This document shows positions 10,592 to 25,400 of a DNA stretch of 64,000 nucleotides, piece by piece. The notes beneath the pieces were generated by a model, which saw only the letters and a list, made by a program, of their open reading frames with translations, did no database searches and was not told the origin of the DNA. This DNA is from Prunus persica (lineage: Eukaryota; Streptophyta; Magnoliopsida; Rosales; Rosaceae). A program made the position numbers and the translations under genes. How positions within the stretch are numbered: the first letter of the stretch is position 1; each line of letters starts with the position of its first letter. The stretch spans positions 3,301,803-3,365,802 of the forward strand of contig NC_034009.1 in assembly GCF_000346465.2 (NCBI RefSeq), read 5' to 3'.

Positions 10592-11934
10592 TTTCTTTCT
10601 TTTAATTTTTAAATTAAAAAAAAAAGGTGCATTTTAAAGCAAAATGGGTGGTTTGGTTTGTGTTTATTAGTTAAAAAATGAAGCAGCGAGAGAATATTAA
10701 AGTAGAAAGCCAACAGAATACGGGCTTAGCTACGTTTTCTTTCTCCATTTTTATTGCTTTTTGCTTGTGCTTGTGACTTGTGTTGTGAGTGAGAAGCTTA
10801 AAAGCCAACAGGTTAAATTTCCTTATTTTCAGACCATATATCTTATAATAATATTTGATTTGTTTTCTTCGTCCATTTTTGCTTGTGAGTCCTGTCTCCT
10901 AAGCCTTGTCATTTTCCAGTTTCCAAATATTTTATTAATTATATGTTTCTTTGTCCATTTTGATTGCTTTTTTGCTTGTGCTTGTGAGAAACTTTAATCT
11001 AAAAGCCAACAGGTTAAATTTCCTTATTTTATTATTTATAAAATGAAGCACCGACACCGAGAGCACAATATGATAATTCTATCACATTCCAAAATCTGAT
11101 AATAATATTTCAAGGCATGTTAAAATACATCACCGTTAGATTTAGATGTTCCTTTTGAAGTCAATCAAGTAAGAGTTGAATATTTATGTGCATTTCAGAA
11201 TCTTTGAAATGGAGAATCTTTCCATTGCTACACGAACAACAATTAGAAAACTCCAGTCCATAAGCAATATGATTTTTTTTCTAGTTGATTATGTTAACAA
11301 CAAGTTATCCCTTGTTGTTTTAGTAAAAACATAAAACACAAAGCTTAAATATATACTCTCTTTTTTGGCATACTGGATAAATTATTACGTACAAGTAATT
11401 ATTTTGGAGTAGTAGATTGAAATGAGTGTTTTTATTTACGAAATGTAGTACAATATTACTACTATATTCATTTTGGAATGCAAGTTTTGACAAGTAAACT
11501 GCTGCAGGTAGGAACTGATATTCAGAAACTATGTCGAAGCTCTGCAGCAGAGAGAGCATGTGCGAAGCTGAACTTAGCTGGAGAAGAAAGAAATGCTCTG
11601 TGAAATCAAGAGGAGCAAAGATGTGGTCAAGTAGTTTAAAGTTCGTTACAAGCTTTTGGGTCTAGTGGTTGTCCAACACTACATTTATATTTCACAACTG
11701 AAATTATTGTATTTGTATTCCTCTTTCGTGTCTGCTTTCAATTATGAATATTTGAGCCTGTGGGCATGGCATGATGCCTTTGTTTATTTCACGGTTAGCA
11801 TTCCCAACTTGGCCCCATGTGCCATATGATATACAGGATTTGCTGCATAATTGAAGGAAAACCTCGAAACAAAAATCAATTAAGGCATGACGATCATCTT
11901 CGTCTTCTTGTTGCCTGACCTTCACCTTTGGCTA
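10592..11934. other. NLR downstream region with direct repeats
   Basis: This contains the NLR 3' UTR and spacer. A repeat of about 30 bp, AAAAGCCAACAGGTTAAATT and onward, occurs at about 10800 and again near 11001. TTTGCTTGTGCTTGTGA words accompany each. No further gene is evident. The stretch 11510-11620 looks exon-like but carries no recognisable protein. Confidence 0.5.
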
Positions 11935-12338
11935 CCTTTGGCTATACTTGATTTTTCCTAATTTTTCATAGAGAAATAGTATAGCCGATCGCCTATACTT
12001 GGTTTTTAAATTTTTTTTATAAGAAATAGTATAGCCGTTCGGCTACACTCGGTTTTTTCCTATTTTTTAAAAAAGAAATAGTATAGTTATTTTTTAAAAA
12101 ATAATACAGCCGTACGGCTATACGCGGTTAATTTTTTTTTATTTTCAAAAAATAGTATAGCCGGTCGGCTATACTCGGTTTTAAAATAATTTTAGAGGGA
12201 ATAGCATAGCCGCGGCGATACTTGGTTTTTAATTTATTAATTTTTCCTAAATTCGTCATAAGAAATAGTATAGCCGCGCGGCTATAATTGGATTTTTCCT
12301 CTTTTTTATTTGAAAGAAATAGTATCGTCACCATACTG
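11935..12338. repeat. Palindromic minisatellite array downstream of the NLR
   Basis: About eight units have the same consensus as the array at 5975-6642, including cores such as TATAGCCGGTCGGCTATA and TATAGCCGCGCGGCTATA. The flanking AAATAGTA and CGGTTTT words match in the same orientation. Sequences immediately outside the two arrays do not match. Confidence 0.85.
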
Positions 12339-13369
12339 CACAAATTAGCAACGATTAATATGGTCTTTGAATAAATATAAGTACTCGAAAATTAAGTAAC
12401 ACCCGGAAAACTACGACCAGCAATTTGAAACATCAACAGAGCCAAAAAGAAGATGAAAATGATATCAGGAGGGGAACCAAGAATTTTGAGAAATTTGGGA
12501 ATTTTGAAAAAATTAGGGTTTCAGAAATCAAAATCAGGTAGCAAAAATGCAAAGACGATGAGATCGATGAATAAGATGATATCACGACATAAGAAAAACT
12601 GTAATCGACAATGCAATTGTAAACAGAAAAGTGTTTTAAAAAAAATTCCAAACTTTCAACAGTATATGAGATGAAAGCAAAAAAACCCAAAAATCAAAAG
12701 GGATTAGAACATTGATGGGAAGTTGAAAGCATACCTAAAGAAATCAAATACAAGCTCTGAAGCTCAGGCGTTGTTGCAGAGTGATAAAAGGGAGACAGAG
12801 AGCGATAGATTTGAGACGGTTGGAGAGGTGCTTGGCGACGAAGGGTTTTGATTCTTTTGCTTTCCTGATCTCAACTGGAATATTTATAATCGAGTTGGGA
12901 AAATCCTGTGGGTTCAGAAAATAAAAGGAAAATAAAAGATAAGAGATGAGAAATGAGAAATCAAACCACCACCGCTATCATCCGATGGAGATTAACTTGC
13001 AGAAAAATAGAAGAAGAAAATAATAAGGCAGAACCCATCACCAGGAACTGCCATTGATTGACAAAAATCCCCGTCATATCGGGTTCCGATTTCGGGTTAA
13101 AATTAGGGACAAGTAAAGTAAGGAGATCCCCGAATATTAGTGTTTTATTATTTTAAGGAATTTTTATTGTTTTTATTGACACATCAACACAAAAATGGGT
13201 CTCACACTTGCCACATCATCAACTTTAGAGAATACCGTACAGTCAAATTGAAAGAACGTGTAAATTGAACAAATCTTAAAACGTTGAGGTGCAAATTGTT
13301 GAAATTGAAATCCTATTGCCCTTTTCGATAATGCCCCCAAACCTATATGGGGTAAAATTTAGTCTTAAT
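12339..13369. other. Intergenic; possible orphan promoter and leader on the minus strand
   Basis: On the minus strand about 12900-12730 holds a TATA-like GATTATAAATATTCC, a pyrimidine-rich leader-like stretch, and a donor-like TTTAG/GTATGC at about 12733. No coding exon of a known family follows. It may be a remnant or a non-coding transcript. The rest shows nothing recognisable. Confidence 0.25.
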
Positions 13370-14143
13370 TATTTTTGTAGAAATGTCACCTGAACTTATA
13401 TTTCAGTTTCAATTTGTCACTTTAAATAAAAATTTAAGAGAAATGTCACCTTAATTTTTCAAATTCCATGATTTGTCATCTGACTTTAACATAATTTGAT
13501 TTTCCATCCATTTTAAAAGGTATTTTAGTCTTTCCATTTTCAAGCGTATTTTGAATATGGAAAATTCATTATAAAAAATTTGTATCTTCCCCAATCTCAT
13601 GTGCGCCGCCAGAGACTCTGACCAACCCCACCCACCTTGAAATCCATTCCCCATTCCCTCTTCACATCCCCTTTCTCCATTCCCCCCTTCCCTCTTCCCC
13701 TTCCCCTTCCTCCTTCTCTCTATACCATGTACCCTCTACACACAAATTCCCTCGGCCCACGCAAACCGAGTTCACCTTTTTCTTCTTTTTTTATTATTTT
13801 GGTATTTGTTTCATTTGCATATTGAAAATTTGTGGATGGAAAGAGAGAGAGAGAGAGAGAGAGAGATATATATATATATAAGTGGGGGGAGGGGGTTCTG
13901 TGCGATGTGATTTGGGGGCGGGTGGGGGAGAAAGGGAGAGAGGTCCCTTTTTTCTCCTTGAAAATAAAAAGACTAAAATACCCTAAAATAGATGGAAAAT
14001 TGAATGGTGTTAAAGTGAAATGACAAATGATGGATTTGGAAAAATTAAAATGACATTTCTCTTAAATTTTTCTTTAAAATGACAAATTAAAATTGAGGTA
14101 TAAGTTTAGGTGATTTTTCTACCAAAAATACCTATTATTTGTG
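13370..14143. mobile_element. Non-autonomous Mutator-like element with long TIRs
   Basis: About 185 bp at the left end (13370-13555) is matched, inverted, at the right end (about 13958-14143). Shared blocks include AAATTTAAGAGAAATGTCA, TTTGTCAT and GGTATTTTAGTCTTT with their complements. I estimate about 80% identity by eye. The interior is pyrimidine-rich, then has a (GA)n(TA)n run at 13841-13880, and encodes no transposase. Long TIRs on a short element suit Mutator-like MITEs. I could not settle the target-site duplication. The right end lies about 250 bp upstream of the TATA box of the next gene. Confidence 0.7.
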
Positions 14144-14390
14144 TGAGTTTGGTTGCTGAAAGTCAAGCAAACCATAAAATAATTGCAGACAATACAGCAC
14201 AGGGAGGGTGGCCAAGTGTAAGATGCCTATCAAACAAGATCTGCATGCCCTTCTCGCATCTAGCCACAACTTGCCCTTCAAAATCAGGTGTTGTTTGCAT
14301 CACTTGCCACGCAATATACTCAAGACTTTCTCATTTGCCTTTGCTGTTTTCTCTCTCTCCCTCTACCTTACTCCTTCCTCCACCGCTAGC

Positions 14391-14400
14391 TCTTTATAAA
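14391..14400 (+). promoter_or_regulatory. TATA box of the caleosin/peroxygenase gene
   Basis: TTTATAAAAG lies about 95 bp upstream of the start codon at 14488, a usual plant distance when the leader is short. Confidence 0.6.
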
Positions 14401-14487
14401 AGCAAAGTTGAGCTAGCCGGTCTTCTCTGTGCCTCCATATGCCATAGAGACGGAAGAAGAAAAAAAAAATTTCAATATTCATATATC

Positions 14488-14606
14488 ATGGCTGCTGTGA
14501 TGGAGGGTGAAGCATTGGCAACAGAAGCTCCGTATGCACCTGTCACTATTGAGAGGAAGGTCAGGGGTGACTTGGAAACCAAACTTCCTAAGCCATGTAA
14601 GTTCAT

Positions 14607-14653
<47 letters not shown>

Positions 14654-16551
14654 AACGTTAGGGTTGTTTGTTCTTCTTCCACTATTCTCTAACATGATCT
14701 TCAAGAAAATCCGAAGTGATATCTATTTGGCAAGTCTGTTTTTAATGGAAGGATTAATTTATCATGGGGCACTATAATAATTTGACACATAGTCTAGGAT
14801 TATTTGAATCAAAATCATGTGGTTTATGACACTTCTTTAGTTCTGTTTTTCTTTTCCAGAGATCCTCATCCATTCCTTGAGATAAATCTACATATTGAAA
14901 ATTTCTTTAAACTAAAATTCAAATTAACAAGATTGATTTTAGTTTCTATCTCTAGATTGAGCAACTCCCCAACTGAAGCCCAGCTACCTAATTAATTTAA
15001 GTTGATATTGCTTCGTTTTATATTATTGGAAAACTTTCCTTGACAAATTAATGGCAACTACAACATGTTCAAGTGCGCTAATATATTTTGTATTTTGTTC
15101 GACAATATCCCAATTTCAGACATGCCAAGAGCATTGGTTGCTCCGGACACAAACCATCCAACAGGAACACCGGGCCATCAGCACCGCGACATGAGTGTTC
15201 TTCAGCAGCATGTAGCTTTTTTCGACCAGGACGACAATGGGATCGTCTACCCTTGGGAAACTTTTACTGGTAAATCTTCATGTGTGCCTGCTTTCTGGCT
15301 TCAACTTATTTGTTCAACCTCAACAAGCATCCTTTGTACTGAATTTATTAGGTTCTCATGTACTTTGTTCTTTTCCCTTTAATCAGGATTGCGAGCCGTT
15401 GGTTTCAATCTCATCGCTGCCATTGTCATGACTGTTCTTATCAATGGGGCTCTGAGTTATGCTACTCTGCCTGTAAGTTGTATATTGTTTGATACACTTC
15501 TTTATACCACTGTGGTTGAATTTAAATGGTTGTTAATTAACTAGTAATAGGCATCCTAAGAAAATTTCGGTTTCCCGGTCTATGTCACTAATTCACCAGT
15601 AAATTACACAAAAGTATAAGCCCGTGTTATACGTGTCACACACTCATACTATTACATTTGGATTACTAACACCATGTGGCGATTAGTGACAAACAGTAAT
15701 CTCTCTCAGTCCTTTAGATACTAAGCTGAGTATTGTTAGAGATATCGCATTCTGGACTACATCCCACATGATGTTCATGTTAATTAAAGTTGGCTATAAG
15801 TAACTGACGGAAAAAGTACATATTAACTGCTATATCATGCGCTTAGTTAATGCAGTTTCTTGTGTGCTTACTTAGGTAATGCGATTTCTCGTTTAGCTGA
15901 CCACGTTATGTGGAAGTTGGTGTGTCAAAGTCTGACATAATGAAGTTGCATTTGTAATTCTCGAATTTCCAATTTTTCACAGGGGTGGATTCCTTCTCCT
16001 TTCTTTCCCATATACATTTACAACATTCACAAATCAAAGCACGGTAGTGATTCTGGAACATATGACACAGAAGGAAGGTATGTAAATATAAATTAAACAT
16101 GAAACCGTAACAATCTTTGATGTTGTGATGGGTCGAAATGAATCATTAGGACTCATCTGAAATCATTTTGCAGGTTTAGCCCAGTCAGCATTGAGAACAT
16201 GTTTAGCAAGTATGCCAATACTGTGCCAGACAAGTTCACCCTGGGAGAGCTTTGGGACATGACCGAGGGGAACAGAGTTGCATTCGACTTCTTCGGATGG
16301 TAACCTTTTTCGGGTCCCTAATACATTTCACTTAAAATTTCCTTGTCAACTAGCTTTGGTTCTTCACTTTACCATCGCTTGAGCATGATTTTTGCAGGAT
16401 CGCGAGTAAGTTGGAATGGGGACTTCTGTATGTTCTTGCCAGAGATGAGGATGGTCTTCTGTCTAAAGAAGCCGTTAGGCGCTGCTTTGACGGAAGCTTG
16501 TTCGAGTATTGTGCTAAGATTAATGCAGCTGGTATGACTAAGATAGGCTAG
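14488..16551 (+). CDS. PXG: Caleosin / plant peroxygenase
   Basis: A haem- and calcium-binding enzyme of lipid droplets or ER that oxygenates unsaturated fatty acids with hydroperoxides (oxylipin and cutin pathways). Six exons join in phase to 239 aa: 14488-14596, 15120-15269, 15387-15472, 15983-16077, 16174-16299 and 16398-16551. The single EF-hand [12 protein letters not shown] lies at 72-83, next to the conserved His67. A hydrophobic segment (about 88-115) is followed by a proline knot, PSPFFP (119-124), and His128/His131 on its C-terminal side. The C-terminal third matches the family ([27 protein letters not shown]). Length fits the usual 240 or so. Intron 1 begins with a (CT)n tract. The gene converges on the acid phosphatase, with about 400 bp between stop codons. 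Confidence 0.93.
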
Positions 16552-16949
16552 AACAAAATGCACTACTTGCAGTGGAAGCTATATGCATCAAAAGATATGA
16601 TGTGTATGTATGTATGTATAATGTATGTATCTTAGTTTATGTTTGAGATGTTAAGAACTATAATAAATTGAAGGATGGCCCTTCAACGTGTTCGTTGGAT
16701 TGGTTCAGGTTTTTGGTGTGTTTATAAGTGGTCCTGAGTTCAAACTTCATGGTATCCGTGTGTGTGAGTTTCACCCTAACCTTTTCCTAACTTTGGGGGG
16801 AGAAAAAAGGATGGGCCTTCACTGTTCTCACATAAGGTTGACCAACCATCAAATGGTTTTTTTTTTTTCATATAAAATGCTTCATTTCAAGGCAATTGAA
16901 TTGGATGAACAATTTCAAATAAAGGAATGAAAAGTACAATGGGTTTTGT

Positions 16950-17179
16950 TCAAGAAACATAGTACAATGGGTTTGGAAGTTTGAATGTTCTTTTGGCCCT
17001 TGGAAGCCCCTCAATACTGCTATATTGATCTCCTACAATGCCCCAAATGCGGTAGCCTTCACCAATCAACTGTTTTCTCACTTCAGTCTTGTAATTTTGC
17101 ACCCCCATCAATTCATCATCAGGACCCCTGCAACAACAAATGCAATTTTCCAAATATTCAAGTGAAACAAATTAATTAA

Positions 17180-17217
<38 letters not shown>

Positions 17218-17947
17218 CAATATGAGACTTGTCCATCCATAGTAGCCAACATCGACAAGGTTGTCAATTGTGGCTGATCTGAGATGCTCCCTCCTTGAAG
17301 AAACCAAAATGATCTGCAGCCCTCTGGCTTTCATCTCATTGAAGAGTTTGAGTGAGTTTTCCAGAGCAGGTGCCTTGCCCTGGCTCATCCATTCCTCCAG
17401 AGAAGTCAGGTTCAACTTCTCACCCCTATTTCCAATTTTTTTTCAAAAAATAATTGCAACAATTTTGTTCAATCCTCCACAATGGGTTATGTAAATCTCC
17501 ACCATAAACATTTTATATGTGATCTGATTGCTTGTTTTGAATAACATATCAAAAGGCTTACCCGAAATGTTGCTTCTTGTAGTAAGGCACGGTGGAAAGA
17601 AGCGTATCGTCGATGTCGAAAATCCATGCATCTTTGCCATCTTTCTCCAAATTGCAGCTGGTGCTCAGATACACAATAGCTTCCTCAATCGCCCTCTCTG
17701 AGTCCACCTTGTACTGAGTTGAAGTAACATATTTTCCAATGTAGCCGACGCATTCTTCGGGCACGACTTGGAACTCTCTGATGTTGTGCAGCTCGACATT
17801 CATCCTCCAACTCTCGCAGTAGTTTCTCAAGCTAATGCTCAGTCCATCTTTGGTTCTGTGACTCAAAATGTTCCATTCTGGCCCTGCTACTGCTACAGAA
17901 ATAATAAGACTCAAACAACCTAACAACACGCTTTTATTTCTGCTCAT
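16950..17947 (-). CDS. HAD-type acid phosphatase / vegetative storage protein family
   Basis: A secreted or vacuolar class-B plant acid phosphatase of the VSP group that hydrolyses phosphomonoesters. Exons (minus) 17947-17562, 17425-17216 and 17127-16950 give 257 aa. A signal peptide is evident (about 1-21, hydrophobic VLLGCLSLIISVAVA). The HAD nucleophile motif DIDDT is at 111-115, a motif II-like VSSRREH falls in exon 2, and GDQYSS in exon 3 supplies the late acidic motif. The nucleophile aspartate is present, unlike storage forms that have lost activity, so catalysis is likely. I chose the ATG at 17947 over an upstream in-frame ATG at 18037 because the signal peptide then starts at residue 1. 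Intron 2 opens directly with a (CT)n run (17185-17214). Confidence 0.92.
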
Positions 17948-18117
17948 TGTTCTCCTCGCAAACAATGACTTTGGTGTAAGACACAAAGAAGAGAGGGAGG
18001 TGGATTTCAAGTAGGTCTTGTTAGAGAAATGGAGCAATGGAACTAAGTTGTTTTATGATCAATTCGCATACCGGCCAGGGTGGCAAATGCCTGATGATCA
18101 ATTTCGCTAGGACATTA

Positions 18118-18190
18118 CTATTTCGTCGCCACATGCATTATTGCGATTTCGTCGCCACATGCATTATTGCGATTTCGTCGCCACATACTG
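18118..18190. repeat. 26-bp tandem repeat upstream of the acid phosphatase
   Basis: The unit TTTCGTCGCCACATGCATTA and its continuation to about 26 bp occurs twice in full and once in part. A related GGCCAGGGTGGCAAA / GACCAGGGTGGCAAA pair flanks it (18073 and 18189). It lies 170-240 bp upstream of the start codon at 17947. Confidence 0.7.
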
Positions 18191-18638
18191 ACCAGGGTGG
18201 CAAAACTAGATGCACCGACTTGCTTTTGCCCTTTTGTTAATGCTTTCTTTGGCAGGATTTGTGTACGTTATAACAAACGACTTGTAAATTATTCGACAAT
18301 GCCTCACCAAATCAGGACAGTAAAAGTAGGAACGCATCATTTAGGGAAGAAATTTTGATTGCCAAGTGAATTTGGAGGGCAAAAAGAACGATTGGAAACT
18401 GAAGCTTATTGAATCAACATGGATATCTTCAAGAGGCACAATAGCAATTTCTAAATTCTAAAATAAAACATGATAGTAATATCCAGATCCAAACAAAATT
18501 CGCTGCAGTTTGCACAACACCACAATAACAAGAAACAAAAATTTAGTCAAATTCCAGGAGCGACCTGCTTCTAATATCAAAAACAAGGATAACACATATA
18601 AGTTCAGTCCTATGCATAGAGCTCTGAGACAGTAACAC

Positions 18639-21023
<2,385 letters not shown>

Positions 21024-21057
21024 TTCGGCTGCTGCTGAAACGAGACTGAGAGAGCGA

Positions 21058-21083
21058 TTAGGGTTTTGGACTTGAATATATAG
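21058..21083 (-). promoter_or_regulatory. RPL23 telo-box and TATA-like element
   Basis: On the minus strand, CTATATATTC (21083-21074) precedes AAACCCTAA (21066-21058), about 35 bp before the start codon. The telo-box is typical of plant ribosomal-protein and other translation genes. Confidence 0.65.
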
Positions 21084-21760
21084 AGGGCCGCGTAGGGTTT
21101 TCAGCCACGTTACAATTCCCAAAATTACAATTCACTCCAAATTCTTTGACGAAAATACCGAGTAAGTCCTGGGCCTTTTAAAAGAGTGTGGCCTCGCTTA
21201 GTACTGGGCCTTGGCTTTCTCCTTGCTCTTTAGTCTCTAGAGGGGGGCCCAGCATTCTTTTTTATTTTTGGTTTGGCAGAGGCCTATTCTAATTTTTACC
21301 AGGATAAGCAGTAAAACCAAACAAATTATTACTGATGCTTCACAATTAATTCGACAACTGTACAGACGTGAACTAAGCCAGTTTTTTTTTTCTTTTTTTT
21401 TTCAGATGAGGGAAGTGAGACCCACCATTGGCGTCCAAGTTTCATCTCCACGTAAGGTAGATTAATTCAGTGTAGGTTAGACTATAGTTTGTATTTAAAA
21501 ATAAATAAAAAATTGAAAGAAACATATATGAGGAGAATGCAGAATAATTCCTTGACTTCAAACGGTTATCTTTCTTGAACTAAAAAAAAAATTATGTTTA
21601 ACATACTTATTTATGGAAGACGCACAGATTTTTGTGAAGATAAGTGACAAAACTAGCTTCCATTTCCTCCTGTGGTCAACAACACATTGATAACATAACA
21701 AAGAAATCACAGAGACAGAGAAAAAAACTACATAGAGAATGAGGAAGATATTCTAATTTA

Positions 21761-21928
21761 TGTATATTAAGAATGAATTACATCATAATACAATAGTATA
21801 TTTATATAATACTTGCTTAGAGATTAAGCCATCTAACAAACTAACAATCACCCCTAACAGTTTTCTAACAAGTTTAACAGCTATCACGTGACAACCATGT
21901 GAAACTGCTGACTATACATACACAATCA
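21761..21928 (-). repeat. Copia 3' LTR
   Basis: On the plus strand this runs from TGTATATTAAGAATG to ACACAATCA. It matches 26535-26712 over most of its length, with a few substitutions and small indels (for example CACCCCTAACAG versus CGCCTTAGGGCTCG). Confidence 0.75.
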
Positions 21929-21931
21929 TTA

Positions 21932-22486
21932 GAGCATTTTTACTTATTTGTCATGGCAAAAGGCAAGTGCAAGGCAATGGCTGTTACTATTCATGTGAAT
22001 AGTGTGATAGCTCTTGCAAAAGACTTGTTGTGTTTCCACCCATTGTCATGGCAACTTAAGGGCAACCACTATTCACATGAGATATGAGAAGATGAATTTG
22101 TATAGAGTTTTGGTGTAGGAAGTGAAGAATATGACTAAGTATTTATTTTAAAACTTTCTGAAATTTTTAGTTTTTTTTTTCGATTTTTTTTTTTTAAAAT
22201 TTCGTTGCTGACATCAGCAAACCTAGGCAATGGCTCGAGCTATTCTTGCCTTTGGGCTAGCCCACCAACTGCCCTGGCTGCATTTGCCCGTTGGAAACAC
22301 TTTTTGGGTTTTTTTATAAAAATTTTCTTGCTGACATCAACAAACCCAGGCAACGGCCCGGGCTATTCTTGCCTTTGAGCCAGCCCACCAAGCACCAACT
22401 GCCCTGGCTGCATTTGCCCGCTGGAAACACTTTTTGGGCCCAGGCCTCCCCTTGCCCGGGCAAGGGGTTGCCCGCTGGAACTGCTC
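21932..22486. mobile_element. MITE nested in the copia element, TTA target duplication
   Basis: The ends are GAGCATTTTTAC and, inverted, GAGCAGTTCCAGC. TTA flanks both sides (21929-21931 and 22487-22489). The interior has a tandem duplication of about 120 bp (22201-22310 and 22320-22440: CTGACATCA...CTGCATTTGCCCG). There is no coding capacity. TTA duplication and short TIRs fit a Tourist/Harbinger-like MITE. Confidence 0.7.
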
Positions 22487-25400
22487 TTATTCTCCTTATT
22501 CCCCCTCAAACCTAGCTAGGGTGCGCAACTTTAGAGAGATACAATGCTTGACAAAGATTGGACCATGTAGCCCTTTAGTGAAGACATCTGCGATTTGGTC
22601 TTCAGTTGGTATATAATGAACCAGTAAATCTCCTTTTGAACTCTTTCTCTAACAAAGTGATAGTTGACATCCAAGTGTTTTATTCTTGAATGGTACACAG
22701 GATTAGAGCTCAATGCAAGAGCTGATAAATTGTCACAATGAAGTACAGGCTGCTGAGGTAAAAACATCTTTAAATCTTGTAGCACATGCCGTATCCATGA
22801 TATATCAGTTGAAGTATGAGCTAATGCTCGATATTCAGCTTTTGTGGAACTTTGAGAAACATATGGTTGCTTCTTTGACTGCCATGAAATTGCATTAGGA
22901 CATAGAAACACCACAAATCCTGTAGTTGATCTTCTTGTATTAACATATCCAGCCCAGTCTGCATCACTGTAAGCAGTCAACTGCCAAGGACCATTAGCAA
23001 ACTTAAGTCCATAATCCAATGTACCCTGAATGTATCTAAGAATTCTCTTCACCAATAACCAATGCAAGTCTGAAGGAGTAGTCATGTACTGACATACACT
23101 ATTAACAGCATATGATAAATTTGGTCGAGTAAAAGTCAGATATTGTAACACTCCAACGATACTTCTGTATAGAGAAGGATCTGATAAAGGAACATCTTCA
23201 TATTTCAATACTTGACTGTGTGGCTTACAAGGAGTATAGCAAGGTCTGTAAGTAGTCATTCCTGCTTTTTGAAGAAGATCTTGAGCATGCTTCTGTTGAC
23301 TAACAAATATACAGTCATTTGTATTATAAGCAATTTGTAAACCTAGAAACTATGTCAATTGACCCATGTCTTTCATTTCAAAAACAGCTCTAAGATCATC
23401 AATTACCTCTTGAATACAATTAGAAGCACAACCGATAAGGATGATATCATCAACATACAATAAAAGAATCACAATATCTGATCTAATATGCTTAATAAAC
23501 AAGCTCGGGTCAGAATGAGAGGATTTAAAACCAATAGATGGTAGATATCCTGTGAACTTGGCATTCCAAGATCTTGGAGCTTGCTTAAGACCATAAAGAG
23601 ACTTCTTCAATTGACACACATATGGCACCAACCGAGCCTTATATCTAGAAATAGTACCATCGGAATGCTTTTTGATTTTATAAACCCACCTACTACACTA
23701 TATTCTTGTGAGGTGGTTTGGGAACCAAAATTCAAGTACCTTGCATATCTAAAGCAGCAATCTCTTCGCACATAGCTTGCATCCAAGCTGAGGATTGAGA
23801 AGCTACCTTAAAAGTAGTTAGTTCATAATCCTCACAAAGAGAAGGCAAGGAAGTATAAAATCATTGATAATCAGAGAAATCCTTCCTTTGAACTATACCA
23901 TTTTTAGCTTTAGTGGTCATGCCATGAGAATTAATTGGAGTTGCAATAAATTGAGAAGTAGATAGAGTGGCAGAAAAACAAACAATAGGAGGCAAAAGAA
24001 CCTGTAGTTGATGATCATTCAAAACATGAACCTCAGTAGTAATCCTTGCATGAGATACATTAGTGCCAAACTCAGAATCAGTAGGAAAACTATCCTCAGA
24101 TAGAAGTCTTGGAGGAGAAGACTGAACAGAACTAGATACTTGTGGTAAAGGCTCAAGATCAGGCAAAGAAATAATAATGGGAGTTGTTGAAGAAGACTTG
24201 ATAGTGTTTACTGAGGATGACAAAATCTTCTTTGTAAAAGCAAAAATGGATTCATCATGAACTACATGCCTGGAAATCAAAAACTTACTAGTGACCAGAT
24301 TATAACACAAAACCCCTTTGTGACCTGATGCATATCCCATGAAGACACATTGAACTGTTTTGGACTGAAGTTTATGCACATTATAAGGTCGAGTGTAAGG
24401 ATAAAGAGTCGTTCACTCTAAGATGTCGCGGATTAGGATTATGACCTAGCAGTTTATAGAATGGAGACTTATTGCCTAAAACTGTACTTAGCATCCTATT
24501 AATCAAATATACAGCATGAGCAATGGCATGAAACTAAAAATTCTCGAGAATAGAAGCAGTATGCAACAGTCTAATGACAGTCTCAATAACATGACAATTT
24601 CTCCTCTCTGCAAACCCATTCTACTAGGGAGTATAAGGACAACTTAACTGATGCAGAATTCCTTTTGATTCAAGAATTTAGTCAATATTCTACCAGTAAA
24701 CTCCCCACCCCCATCACTTTGAAAGTATTAAACTTGAGCAGCAAAATGAGTAGTGATCATTGCAAAGAACTTGACAAAGAGATCACAAACATCTGATTTA
24801 TTATACATGGGATAAAGCCACATGAACCTAGTACATTCATTAACAAAATTCACATAGTACCATAGTCATCCACTGATCTAACAGAGGAAAGTCCCCACAT
24901 ATCACTATGTATCCTTTCAAAAGAAATACTAGACCTATTATGAGAAGAGGAAAAAGGCAACTTGTGCATTTTACCATGCAAACAAGCAGAAGATATACTA
25001 GCCACATATTCGGCAGAAAGAGACTACTGAGAATCATGAAGCATAATCTTTGCAACCTCATTGGTGGGATGACCTAACCTCTAATGCCACAAAGAATATT
25101 TGTTGACCAATATACGCAGTAGATGCTGGAGTTGAAGAGTTCCACGGAGAAACAGCAGATGAATGATTAGCTGCCACATGAATTGGATACAATCCTTGAT
25201 TACACTTGCCCCTGAGCAGAATTGTCTTGGTTCTCTTGTCCTGAATACAAAAACCAGAGGCATAAAAAATCGTAAGGCAATTGTTATCCTTACAAAGTTG
25301 ATGGAGCCTTGAGTTGTGGAACATGAAAGACAGATGGTAGATTGAGTGATGTAGAATTGGCACAAGAAAGATTAGTAGTACCAAGGTTGTAATATTCAAA

